This document shows positions 7,722 to 15,160 of a DNA stretch of 25,107 nucleotides, piece by piece. Numbering within the stretch: position 1 is the first letter of the stretch; every line of letters begins with the position of its first letter. Where the stretch lies: the NCBI GenBank assembly GCA_934796775.1, contig CAKVPH010000024.1:1-25107 (forward strand). Direction: 5' to 3'. The notes under the pieces were generated by a model. It worked only from the letters and a program-made list of their open reading frames with translations, made no database searches and was not told the DNA's origin. The translations under genes and the position numbers were made by a program. The DNA is from an uncultured Clostridia bacterium. Lineage in GTDB: Bacteria > Bacillota > Clostridia > Christensenellales > Borkfalkiaceae.

Positions 7722-9344
7722 GTTTGAGTATGGTGTAATCTTAAATGGTAGTCAATAAATAGCGTATGCTGTGTCTACGATTGCAGGGTTTGAGTATGGT
7801 GTAATCTTAAATGGTAGTCAATACAACGCAAGAGACAAACGAGCGCATTTATAGTTTGAGTATGGTGTAATCTTAAATGGTAGTCAATAGCTATTATAGT
7901 TTTTAAATTGCCCCCGATAGTTTGAGTATGGTGTAATCTTAAATGGTAGTCAATAAGGTAGATTTACCAGTTTTAGGCGCACCAGGTTTGAGTATGGTGT
8001 AATCTTAAATGGTAGTCAATAACTCTTGATGCTGGGACTTATAAATTTTCTGTTTGAGTATGGTGTAATCTTAAATGGTAGTCAATATCCATCTCTGAAA
8101 AAAGTAAACTTGATAAGGTTTGAGTATGGTGTAATCTTAAATGGTAGTCAATATTGGATGTTAGTAATTGAGTTTGTTCATATGTTTGAGTATGGTGTAA
8201 TCTTAAATGGTAGTCAATATTTTAATCATTTCTTCAAGTTGTTGTTTAGGTTTGAGTATGGTGTAATCTTAAATGGTAGTCAATATCATTCGAATTAACA
8301 GAAGTAGTCTTTAAGGGTTTGAGTATGGTGTAATCTTAAATGGTAGTCAATATATTAAAACTGCTTTTGGTGGTTTAACTGGGTTTGAGTATGGTGTAAT
8401 CTTAAATGGTAGTCAATAAACTTTGATTTAATAACGTATATTTAAGCTGTTTGAGTATGGTGTAATCTTAAATGGTAGTCAATAGATAGATAAAGAGATA
8501 GAGATAGAGAAAGAGTTTGAGTATGGTGTAATCTTAAATGGTAGTCAATATTAGATGATCAGCCTAAGCCTATTATATAAGTTTGAGTATGGTGTAATCT
8601 TAAATGGTAGTCAATAACAAATAAAAGGTAAGCCCTGAAAAGGTGCGTTTGAGTATGGTGTAATCTTAAATGGTAGTCAATAAAGGAAAACAAGAACAGC
8701 ACCGCAAAGGCGGTTTGAGTATGGTGTAATCTTAAATGGTAGTCAATATTTAAAGATTTAAAAGAAAAATACACATTAAGTTTGAGTATGGTGTAATCTT
8801 AAATGGTAGTCAATATATGGCAGAAAGAACTTATACGTTTATAATGTTTGAGTATGGTGTAATCTTAAATGGTAGTCAATATTTAGACTTAGCTTTAAAA
8901 GCCGAGTGTCAAGTTTGAGTATGGTGTAATCTTAAATGGTAGTCAATATGATACACGGTCAACGCCGCAAATATCACGGTTTGAGTATGGTGTAATCTTA
9001 AATGGTAGTCAATATTTTAGTAAATCGCAAATAAGCGTTATTTAGTTTGAGTATGGTGTAATCTTAAATGGTAGTCAATAACTTTGATATTAGATTTGCC
9101 GATATGCGTAGTTTGAGTATGGTGTAATCTTAAATGGTAGTCAATAATATATCGTTAGAAAAATACAACTGTTGACGTTTGAGTATGGTGTAATCTTAAA
9201 TGGTAGTCAATAAAATAAGTAAAGGATTTTTGCATAATATATGTTTGAGTATGGTGTAATCTTAAATGGTAGTCAAACACGAAGACGGTAACGAAACTAC
9301 ACAAACAAGTTTGAGTATGGTGTAATCTTAAATGGTAGTCAATA
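7722..9344 (+). CRISPR. Type II-A CRISPR array, 25 repeats and 24 spacers
   Basis: The 36-bp repeat begins GTTTGAGTATGG and ends GGTAGTCAATA. By reading each unit, repeats start at 7722 and then every 66 bp, except for 67-bp steps after repeats 9, 16 and 18. So 21 spacers are 30 nt and three (9, 16, 18) are 31 nt. All repeats appear identical except repeat 24 (9243-9278), whose last two bases are AC instead of TA. The terminal repeat (9309-9344) is canonical. Direction is set by the leader at the left, the promoter and the tracrRNA anti-repeat: crRNAs come from the + strand. Spacers look unrelated to each other. Many read as open coding sequence in one frame, as expected for captured phage or plasmid DNA. 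Confidence 0.99.
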
Positions 9345-9370
9345 TTAAAAAGCATAAGGAGTGGAAAAAC

Positions 9371-9598
9371 ATGAAGAATATAATAAAAGAAAAAATTTTT
9401 GATATTGTAACTGAATTAAATGCGGATGATTGTAAATTTAGCACTGTATGGAAAGGATATGAGGTTTATATACCCGTCTACTTAAAACCGGTTTGCATAG
9501 GTTTGCCTTACGTTATTCTTGTAAAAGGTAATAATGTAAGATTATCTACAGATAAAGAGGCTATGGAATTTTTAGACTATGAAGCAAATATGGCTTAA
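9371..9598 (+). CDS. Small protein of unknown function next to the array
   Basis: A 75-aa protein begins at the ATG at 9371, chosen because AAGGAG at 9356-9361 is nine bases upstream. A longer reading from 9332 would begin inside the last repeat and is less likely. The protein opens with a charged helix (MKNIIKEKIFDIVTEL) and continues with a probable beta-rich part (WKGYEVYIPVYLK, IGLPYVILVKG) ending in EAMEFLDYEANMA. There is no signal peptide or membrane segment. I do not recognise the family. It starts 26 bp after the final repeat and ends before a strong terminator. It could be expressed by read-through from the array, since no separate promoter is evident. It may be a remnant of a captured mobile element or a locus-associated accessory gene; function is unknown. 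Confidence 0.7.
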   Translation: MKNIIKEKIFDIVTELNADDCKFSTVWKGYEVYIPVYLKPVCIGLPYVILVKGNNVRLSTDKEAMEFLDYEANMA

Positions 9599-9657
9599 AT
9601 TTCATATTAACGTCACTGCAAATATTACAGATTTTACTTTAAATAAATAAAAAAATG

Positions 9658-9697
9658 GCGATAGTTTATAAACAAAATTATAAATTATCGCTTTTTT
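9658..9697 (+). terminator. Strong intrinsic terminator after the array and small gene
   Basis: Two 14-base arms, 9658-9671 (GCGATAGTTTATAA) and 9678-9691, pair with one G-T wobble. TTTTTT follows, and a run of A precedes, so it may work on both strands. Confidence 0.85.
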
Positions 9698-9730
9698 ACT
9701 GAATTTTTTTTAATTTTATCCTTTAACTAT

Positions 9731-9763
9731 AAAAATCGGCGCAAGCTTATTTGCTTACGCCGA
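9731..9763 (-). terminator. Terminator of the dehydrogenase gene
   Basis: Read on the - strand, arms TCGGCGTAAGC and GCTTGCGCCGA pair with one wobble and are followed by five T. It lies 28 bp after the stop of the - strand gene. Confidence 0.8.
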
Positions 9764-9790
9764 AATGTTTTATATAAAACAGTATCTATA

Positions 9791-10810
9791 TTACATCATA
9801 TCTATAATGATAGGCGATACGTCGCTGTTGCCTTCCTGCAGTTCTGCGGCGGATTTTTTAATTTCGTTTTCGCAATTATCGAATTTTGCCGACGGAAAAT
9901 GAAATACAGAAAGATCAAGCGCTTTATTTGCAAGTATGTTGATCGCTTGTTCACACATACCGTATCCGTTTGTTACGCATACAAAACGGAGTTGTTTTTT
10001 CATTGCTGTGCAGAAATTTACCTTTAAACTCGGGGATGAAAATCCTACAAAACCTATTTGTGCATTATGCGAAGCGAGTTTTAATGCAAGGTCTGTGTTT
10101 ATATTACTGTCCGAAATATAAACTACTTTTTGTGCCATGTGTGCTCCGGTAAGGTCGGAAACCTCTTTTTCAAGCTTGTTATCAGAAAATAGATTGTAAT
10201 ATATTCCTGCGCTTGCCGCACGCGAAAGATTTTCTCTGTTATTATCTATCAAAATGGGAACTGCCTGATAATATATTATAAGCAGCGAAAGAATTGTTCC
10301 GAGTATTCCGCCGCCGATTACGGCAACGTGTTCGCCTTTTTGAATTTTCAGTTTTTCAATAGCGGAAAGAGCAAGCGAAATATAATCGAGAAGCAAAACG
10401 TCGTTATCGCTTACCGTAGGCGGCAGAGCGTGCATATCGCGATTATCTACTACGGCAAAATCTCTTAAATATCCGTTGACGTTTTTTCCGGCAATTTTAA
10501 AATCCAAACATCCTTCGTCATTGTCCGAAAGACATTCCGTACATTTACCGCAACTGTTAATAGGGCAAATGTAAACTTTTGTACCTCTTGTTAAATATGC
10601 CGATTCGTTCGAATCCGAAATTTGACCTATAGCCACTCTGCCGGGAATAACAGGGTAAATCGCGTCGTCATCGCCGTTAAGCGTTTGCAGATCTTCGTGA
10701 GTTATTAAAACTTTTAATATCTTCACTTTTGACGTTTGAACGCTGTCGGAAAGTTCCATTTTATTGATTTTTGTTAATTTGCCTTTTTCGGTTATCTGTA
10801 AACCTGTCAT
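9791..10810 (-). CDS. MDR-superfamily dehydrogenase lacking the catalytic zinc site
   Basis: A medium-chain dehydrogenase/reductase of 339 aa, started at 10810 because GGAG lies seven bases upstream. A further upstream ATG at 10849 has no such site. The structural-zinc loop is present as SCGKCTECLSDNDEGC, with Cys 87, 90, 93 and 101. The Rossmann fold shows VAVIGGGILGTI (about 163-174), and an Asp in ILIDNN suggests preference for NAD(H). In zinc-dependent relatives the catalytic zinc is held by Cys in a GICGSD-like motif and by His-Glu in PGHE. Here these read LITHED and PGRVAIG, so those ligands are missing. It may be a zinc-independent reductase or a degenerate enzyme; the substrate cannot be told. 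It is a single-gene unit with its own promoter and terminator. Confidence 0.8.
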   Translation of the reverse strand: MTGLQITEKGKLTKINKMELSDSVQTSKVKILKVLITHEDLQTLNGDDDAIYPVIPGRVAIGQISDSNESAYLTRGTKVYICPINSCGKCTECLSDNDEGCLDFKIAGKNVNGYLRDFAVVDNRDMHALPPTVSDNDVLLLDYISLALSAIEKLKIQKGEHVAVIGGGILGTILSLLIIYYQAVPILIDNNRENLSRAASAGIYYNLFSDNKLEKEVSDLTGAHMAQKVVYISDSNINTDLALKLASHNAQIGFVGFSSPSLKVNFCTAMKKQLRFVCVTNGYGMCEQAINILANKALDLSVFHFPSAKFDNCENEIKKSAAELQEGNSDVSPIIIDMM

Positions 10811-10861
10811 TTTATAACTCCAAATGCATAAAAACGCATAGTTACGCATTTTTCTTATATT

Positions 10862-10890
10862 ATTATATTACATTTAAAAAAAATATGCAA
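10862..10890 (-). promoter_or_regulatory. Predicted promoter of the dehydrogenase gene
   Basis: On the - strand TTGCAT (10890-10885), 17 bases and TATAAT (10867-10862) lie about 50 bp before the start codon. The leader contains two close copies of ATGCGT. Confidence 0.6.
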
Positions 10891-11025
10891 GCAAAATATG
10901 CGTAGTCGTAAGGAATGATTTCTTTAGTTTTGAAAAACTAATATTAAAAGATGCAGCCCTTTTGCGGTTTTTCTTCATTTTTTTTGTAAATAAAAAAATA
11001 AAAATAAAAACAGCGTTTTAATCGA

Positions 11026-11054
11026 TTGACTTATAGTGTAAAATATAATATAAT
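11026..11054 (+). promoter_or_regulatory. Predicted rpmE promoter
   Basis: TTGACT (11026-11031), 17 bases and TATAAT (11049-11054) give a start near 11061. The 5' leader is about 50 nt. Confidence 0.75.
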
Positions 11055-11109
11055 AAAAGACGGCATTGTGCTTAAGGCGTAATGTAACAAACTGAGCGAG
11101 GTGAGAATA

Positions 11110-11313
11110 ATGAAGCCGAATATACATCCTGAGTATAAACCGGTTAAGGTTCAGTGTGCTTGCGGAGAGACTTTTATTACCGGTTCTACCAAGAAAGGTG
11201 ATCTTATCAAAGTCGACATCTGTTCTAAGTGCCATCCCTTTTTTACCGGTAAACAGAAGCTCGTTGATACTGGCGGACGTGTCGATAAATTCAAAAAGAG
11301 ATACGGTATGTAA
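11110..11313 (+). CDS. rpmE: 50S ribosomal protein L31, zinc-binding form
   Basis: L31 is a small protein of the large ribosomal subunit. From the ATG at 11110 (SD GAGGTGA five bases upstream) it is 67 aa, the normal size. It carries IHPEYKPVKVQCACGETF, GSTKK and DICSKCHPFFTGKQK. The four cysteines CAC and CSKC mark the zinc-containing version of L31, as opposed to the zinc-free paralogue made under zinc limitation. A GTG at 11101 is in frame but overlaps the SD. The gene has its own promoter and a strong terminator, and precedes the DUF1385-prmC and prfA genes in the usual Firmicutes order. Confidence 0.97.
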   Translation: MKPNIHPEYKPVKVQCACGETFITGSTKKGDLIKVDICSKCHPFFTGKQKLVDTGGRVDKFKKRYGM

Positions 11314-11326
11314 TTTTGAAAAAACG

Positions 11327-11362
11327 ATAACTCTATGTTCGCATAGAGTTATTTTGTTTTTT
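11327..11362 (+). terminator. rpmE terminator
   Basis: A perfect 11-bp stem ATAACTCTATG/CATAGAGTTAT closed by a TTCG loop is followed by TTTGTTTTTT. Confidence 0.9.
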
Positions 11363-11424
11363 ATAGATATTTTTTTTTTTATAACTGTAAAACCGAATAT
11401 TTTCGGGTATGATATTTTTAAATA

Positions 11425-13233
11425 ATGAGTAAAGAAAAAGTAAAAAAAGAAAAACAAGTGCGCAAAACGCTTATCGGGGGGCAGGCTGTTATAGAAGGCG
11501 TTATGATGCGCGGAAAAACTGCTATGGCAACCGCAGTACGCGACGGCGAAGGTAAAATTCAGATTGAGTCCAAAAGGCTTGTCGCGCCCGAAAAAAAGCC
11601 GTTTTTTTTACGCCTTCCCATAATTCGCGGAATGGTAAATTTTGTATCGTCGTTGGTCTCGGGCAGTCGAACGCTTATGCGCTCTGCTTCCGTGTTCGGT
11701 GATTCTGAAGAACCTTCAAAGTTTGAAAAATGGTTGTCTGAAAAACTTCATGTTGACGTAATGGGGGTTGTAACGGTTTTAGGTCTTGTTTTGGGGCTTG
11801 GGCTTGCAGTCCTGCTTTTTGTAATGCTACCGCAATGGATTACAAACGGACTTGAATATCTGCTTCATTTTGGAACGACGTCGTTTTTATATAATCTTAT
11901 AGAAGGTTTTATAAGAATTGGTATATTCATTTGTTATATTTTGCTTACATCTTTAATGCCGGATATAAAGCGAACGTATATGTATCACGGGGCGGAGCAT
12001 AAAACGATAACTTGTTACGAAAAGGGTTTGGAACTTACACCCGAAAACGCTCAAACTTGCCGCCGAGTACATAACAGATGCGGTACGACGTTTTTGTTTT
12101 TTGTAATGCTCGTAAGTATTCTGGTATTTTCGATAGCAAATTCGTTTTTAGGCGTTACGGGCATTTTAAGAATGCTTTTAAAAATATGTTTATTGCCGAT
12201 AGTTGCAGGGCTTTCGTACGAACTTTTGCGTGCGCTTGCAAAAACAGAAAATCCTATATTTTATCCCATAAAAGCACCGGGATTGTTGCTTCAGCATATA
12301 ACTACAAGAGAACCCGACGAAAGTATGTTGGAAGTTGCGATTGCGGCATTTAACAAAGTACTTGAAATGGATGCCGACGAAAGTATTCCCGAGCAATCTT
12401 TTGTTACGGCTATGCCGACTAACAAACTTTTGGACGAGGTAAAAAAGATTCTTTCGGGCGGCAATATAGATGACGCAAGCGACGCCGAATGGATAGTGTG
12501 TCTGTCAACCGGACTCAAGCGTTCCGAATTAAACGCAAACAGCGAACTCATACAGCCTTCAAAAGTTCAAAAAGCTTTTGAAATGGCAAAAAGGCGCGCA
12601 ACAGGCGAACCATTATGGTACGTTACGGGTGATACCGAATTTTTCGGATATACTTTAAAGGTCGATAAGCGAGTGCTTATTCCAAGACCCGAAACCGAAG
12701 AACTTGTCGGCTGCGCGCTTGATTATATCACCGAAAAGGACAGCGTTCTGGATCTTTGCACCGGAAGCGGCGCAATAGCCATAACCGTTGCATTAAAATC
12801 CGGCGCGAAAGTTACGGCGTCCGATATAAGCGAAGATGCGCTTACTGTTGCTAAAGAAAATGCGGTTTTAAACAACGCGGCGATTAACTTTATAAAAAGC
12901 GATATGTTTTCGTCTATAAGTGAAAAATTTAGCGTTATTATATCAAATCCGCCGTATATTCCTGAAAAAGAGATTGAAACACTTGATAAATGCGTTAAGG
13001 ACTTTGAACCGAAATCGGCTCTTGACGGCGGCGAAGACGGACTTGATTTTTATAGAATTATTGCAAAAGAAAGCGGAAAACATCTTTTTGACGGCGGACT
13101 TTTATTCCTTGAATGCGGGATATTCCAGGCTGAAAAAATAGCTGATTTGTTAAAAGAAAACGGATTTTGCCGAATTGAAATCAAAAAAGATATTTCAGGA
13201 GTGGAAAGAATAATCAAGGCGGAAAAATTATGA
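11425..13233 (+). CDS. prmC: DUF1385 (YqhQ-like) membrane protein fused to PrmC release-factor methyltransferase
   Basis: A 602-aa two-domain protein. Residues about 1-325 match the DUF1385/YqhQ family: IGGQAVIEGVMMRG at the start, RLPIIRGMVNF, a hydrophobic segment near 112-137, YHGAEHKTITCYE, and more membrane segments. Residues about 330-602 are a full-length PrmC (HemK): a helical N-terminal domain, RPETEELV, the SAM site DLCTGSGAIA (443-452) and the catalytic NPPY (508-511). PrmC methylates the Gln of the GGQ motif in RF1 and RF2. Elsewhere these are usually two adjacent genes. Here no stop or frameshift separates them. An internal ATG at 12412 (residue 330) has no evident SD, so a separate PrmC is less likely but not excluded. 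The stop overlaps the prfA start (ATGA). SD support at 11425 is weak. Confidence 0.93.
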   Translation: MSKEKVKKEKQVRKTLIGGQAVIEGVMMRGKTAMATAVRDGEGKIQIESKRLVAPEKKPFFLRLPIIRGMVNFVSSLVSGSRTLMRSASVFGDSEEPSKFEKWLSEKLHVDVMGVVTVLGLVLGLGLAVLLFVMLPQWITNGLEYLLHFGTTSFLYNLIEGFIRIGIFICYILLTSLMPDIKRTYMYHGAEHKTITCYEKGLELTPENAQTCRRVHNRCGTTFLFFVMLVSILVFSIANSFLGVTGILRMLLKICLLPIVAGLSYELLRALAKTENPIFYPIKAPGLLLQHITTREPDESMLEVAIAAFNKVLEMDADESIPEQSFVTAMPTNKLLDEVKKILSGGNIDDASDAEWIVCLSTGLKRSELNANSELIQPSKVQKAFEMAKRRATGEPLWYVTGDTEFFGYTLKVDKRVLIPRPETEELVGCALDYITEKDSVLDLCTGSGAIAITVALKSGAKVTASDISEDALTVAKENAVLNNAAINFIKSDMFSSISEKFSVIISNPPYIPEKEIETLDKCVKDFEPKSALDGGEDGLDFYRIIAKESGKHLFDGGLLFLECGIFQAEKIADLLKENGFCRIEIKKDISGVERIIKAEKL

Positions 13234-14300
13234 TAGAAAAACTTGAAGCCATATATCAAAGATATCTTTTGCTTACAGAAAAAATATCGGATCCCGAAGT
13301 CATAAAAAAAATCGACGAGTGGCAAAAACTTGTAAAAGAGCGTGCCGAAATGGAGCCGACTGTTGAAAAATATCTTGAATACAAAAAAGTAGAAAACGAT
13401 AAAGTTCAGGCTGAAGAAAACGTTTCCACCGAAACAGATCCCGATATGAAGGATTTGTTTGAAGAAGAAATAATATCTTGCAAACAAAAACTCGAGAGCA
13501 TAACCGAAGAGCTTAAAATTTTGCTGTTGCCCAAAGACCCTAACGACGACAAGAACGTTATTCTGGAAATCCGTGGCGGTGCGGGCGGAGAAGAAGCCGC
13601 TTTGTTTGCAGCCGAACTTTACAGAATGTACGTTCGTTTTGCCGAGCGTCATCGCTGGAAAACCGAAGAAATCGACGTAAACGAAACAGAACTCGGCGGC
13701 ATAAAAGAGGTTACATTTATGATAAACGGAAAGGGTGCATACAGCAAGCTTAAATTTGAAAGCGGAGTGCATCGCGTTCAGCGCGTCCCCGAAACCGAGT
13801 CGCAAGGCAGAGTTCATACATCTACCGCAACGGTTGCAGTCCTTCCCGAAGTCGAAGACGTTGAAGTAAATATCGAAGAAAAAGATCTGATTATAGAAAC
13901 CTGTCGTTCTTCGGGCGCGGGCGGACAACATATCAATAAAACCGAATCTTGTATAAGAATGGTTCATATCCCTACGGGAATAGTGGTAAACTGTCAGGAC
14001 GAGCGTTCACAGATAAAAAACAGAGAAAAGGCGATGAAGGTAATGAAATCGCGTCTTTACGAGTATTACAGCTCGAAATATAAGAGCGAGTATGCCGAAA
14101 ATCGCAAAAATCAGGTGGGATCAGGCGATCGTTCGGAACGTATAAGAACATACAATTATCCTCAAGGAAGGGTTACCGATCATAGAATAGGTTTAACTAT
14201 GTACACGCTTCCTCAATTTTTAATGGGCGATATCGACGAGATGCTTGATGCACTCGCCATATCCGACAGAGAAAAGAAACTTTCATCCGAAAACGATTGA
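13230..14300 (+). CDS. prfA: Peptide chain release factor 1
   Basis: RF1 ends translation at UAA and UAG. The 356-aa length is standard. The peptidyl-tRNA hydrolysis motif GGQ is at 231-233 in SSGAGGQHINKTES. The anticodon-like P-x-T motif is PET at 187-189 in RVQRVPETESQGRVHTS, an RF1 form seen in other Firmicutes; RF2 would have SPF. The N-terminal region is a helical coiled domain. It starts within the stop of the upstream DUF1385-PrmC gene, so the enzyme that methylates Q233 and its substrate are translationally coupled. Confidence 0.97.
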   Translation: MIEKLEAIYQRYLLLTEKISDPEVIKKIDEWQKLVKERAEMEPTVEKYLEYKKVENDKVQAEENVSTETDPDMKDLFEEEIISCKQKLESITEELKILLLPKDPNDDKNVILEIRGGAGGEEAALFAAELYRMYVRFAERHRWKTEEIDVNETELGGIKEVTFMINGKGAYSKLKFESGVHRVQRVPETESQGRVHTSTATVAVLPEVEDVEVNIEEKDLIIETCRSSGAGGQHINKTESCIRMVHIPTGIVVNCQDERSQIKNREKAMKVMKSRLYEYYSSKYKSEYAENRKNQVGSGDRSERIRTYNYPQGRVTDHRIGLTMYTLPQFLMGDIDEMLDALAISDREKKLSSEND

Positions 14301-14375
14301 AAAAAACCTGAATTTGCGCGCGTGTGTGCTACAATTATGGTGGTAGCGATTGCGCCGTAAGTTCGGGGTTTTTTT
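14301..14375 (+). terminator. Composite terminator after prfA
   Basis: The outer arms AAAAACCTGAA and TTCGGGGTTTTT pair with one bulge, and an inner stem GCTAC/GTAGC lies at 14328-14347. Seven T follow. It starts at the prfA stop. Confidence 0.7.
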
Positions 14376-14469
14376 AAAAAAAGCGGAGTTTGTATTCGTC
14401 AGGGTAAACTTCGGGTAAATAAAATATCGTATATCCGGTGAAAAATAAGGAAAAAATAACGAAAATAGA

Positions 14470-14565
14470 AAAAACATTCGTTTTATTCTTGAAATTATTA
14501 TGAAAATAAGTTATTATATATATAGTTAAAACATTTACGTTGATGTGTAAAAAACGAATGTTTTT
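14470..14565. repeat. 15-bp perfect inverted repeat in the prfA to P-loop gene gap
   Basis: AAAACATTCGTTTT (14471-14484, plus one flanking A) is exactly inverted at 14551-14565, 66 bp apart. This is the main feature in the 321-bp gap 14301-14621 apart from the prfA terminator. The sequence between the arms is very AT-rich (TATATATATAG) and may hold the promoter of the next gene. Confidence 0.6.
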
Positions 14566-14621
14566 CTAATTAAAACTTAAATAAAAATTAAAGTATTTTA
14601 AAGTCGGAGGTCAAAATTATT

Positions 14622-15035
14622 ATGATCAAACTTATCTACGGCGAAAAAGGAACAGGCAAAACAAAAATCATGCTCGACTCCGTAAACGAAGTTGCAAAAT
14701 CAGCACTCGGAAACGTAGTATTTATTACAGAAAAAAAATCTTACTCGGCTAATATCGATTTAAACGTTCGTTGCGTTTATACCGAAGATTATTCGGTAGC
14801 AAGCGTTGCAGGAATGGTTGGTTTTATCGACGGGCTTATGGCAGGCAATGCCGATATCGAATATATTTATATCGACGGACTTCTTCGTATAACCAAAGCA
14901 GAACTTAAAGATCTTGAATCCTTTGTTTCAGAAGCCGAAAAGCTTACAAAAGAATACGGCGTAAAATTTGTTCTGACTGTATCGGGGACAAAAGAATGTA
15001 TGCCCGAATTTTTGGCTGAATATTGCGACCGATAA
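14622..15035 (+). CDS. Small P-loop NTPase-like protein
   Basis: A 137-aa protein with a Walker A motif GEKGTGKT (residues 7-14) right at its N-terminus and a hydrophobic strand ending in Asp, YIYIDG (D85 in a Walker B-like position). The total is too short for RecA-like or AAA motors, so it is a minimal P-loop domain. Similar clostridial proteins are often labelled PilT-like or ATP-binding on the strength of the P-loop alone, and I assign no function. GGAGG at 14606-14610 lies 11 bases before the ATG. The gene is preceded by an AT-rich gap with a long inverted repeat. Its stop codon is the start of a 29-bp tandem repeat, and trpS follows in the same direction. Confidence 0.8.
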   Translation: MIKLIYGEKGTGKTKIMLDSVNEVAKSALGNVVFITEKKSYSANIDLNVRCVYTEDYSVASVAGMVGFIDGLMAGNADIEYIYIDGLLRITKAELKDLESFVSEAEKLTKEYGVKFVLTVSGTKECMPEFLAEYCDR

Positions 15036-15091
15036 GACTGATAAAACGTTTTATATTTAAAAAAGACTGATAAAACGTTTTATATTTAAAA
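15034..15091 (+). repeat. Two tandem 29-bp units, each with a palindrome
   Basis: The unit (15034-15062 and 15063-15091) is repeated exactly. Each contains the perfect palindrome ATAAAACGTTTTAT (15041-15054 and 15070-15083), with centres 29 bp apart. The units start at the stop codon of the upstream gene and lie 70-127 bp before trpS. They could be a paired operator or a duplication by slippage. Confidence 0.75.
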
Positions 15092-15160
15092 CTTGTATAA
15101 AATCTTATTAAGCGGATATTTAACTCTCAGGATAACTTGGCTTTTTTAAGGAAGTGTTGT

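Noticed and set aside
8026..9355. Open frames across the repeats on both strands (8026-8298 +, 8559-8774 -, 9155-9355 -)
   Set aside because: They translate the CRISPR repeat over and over and have no ribosome sites. They are by-products of the array.
10905..11025. Possible RNA gene in the gap before rpmE
   Set aside because: The stretch is AT-rich with A-runs and T-runs. No tRNA-like or stable stem was found, only the rpmE promoter at its end.
13050..13967. A 305-aa open frame on the - strand across prmC and prfA
   Set aside because: It is Phe/Tyr-rich, as expected from antisense of Glu/Lys-rich genes. Both + strand genes are certain.
14321..14376. A T-box-like string (GGTGGTAGCG ... TTCGGGGTTTTTT) after prfA
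   Set aside because: The stretch starts 20 bases after the prfA stop, leaving no room for a T-box stem I, and it lacks the conserved ACCGCG. It reads better as the prfA terminator.
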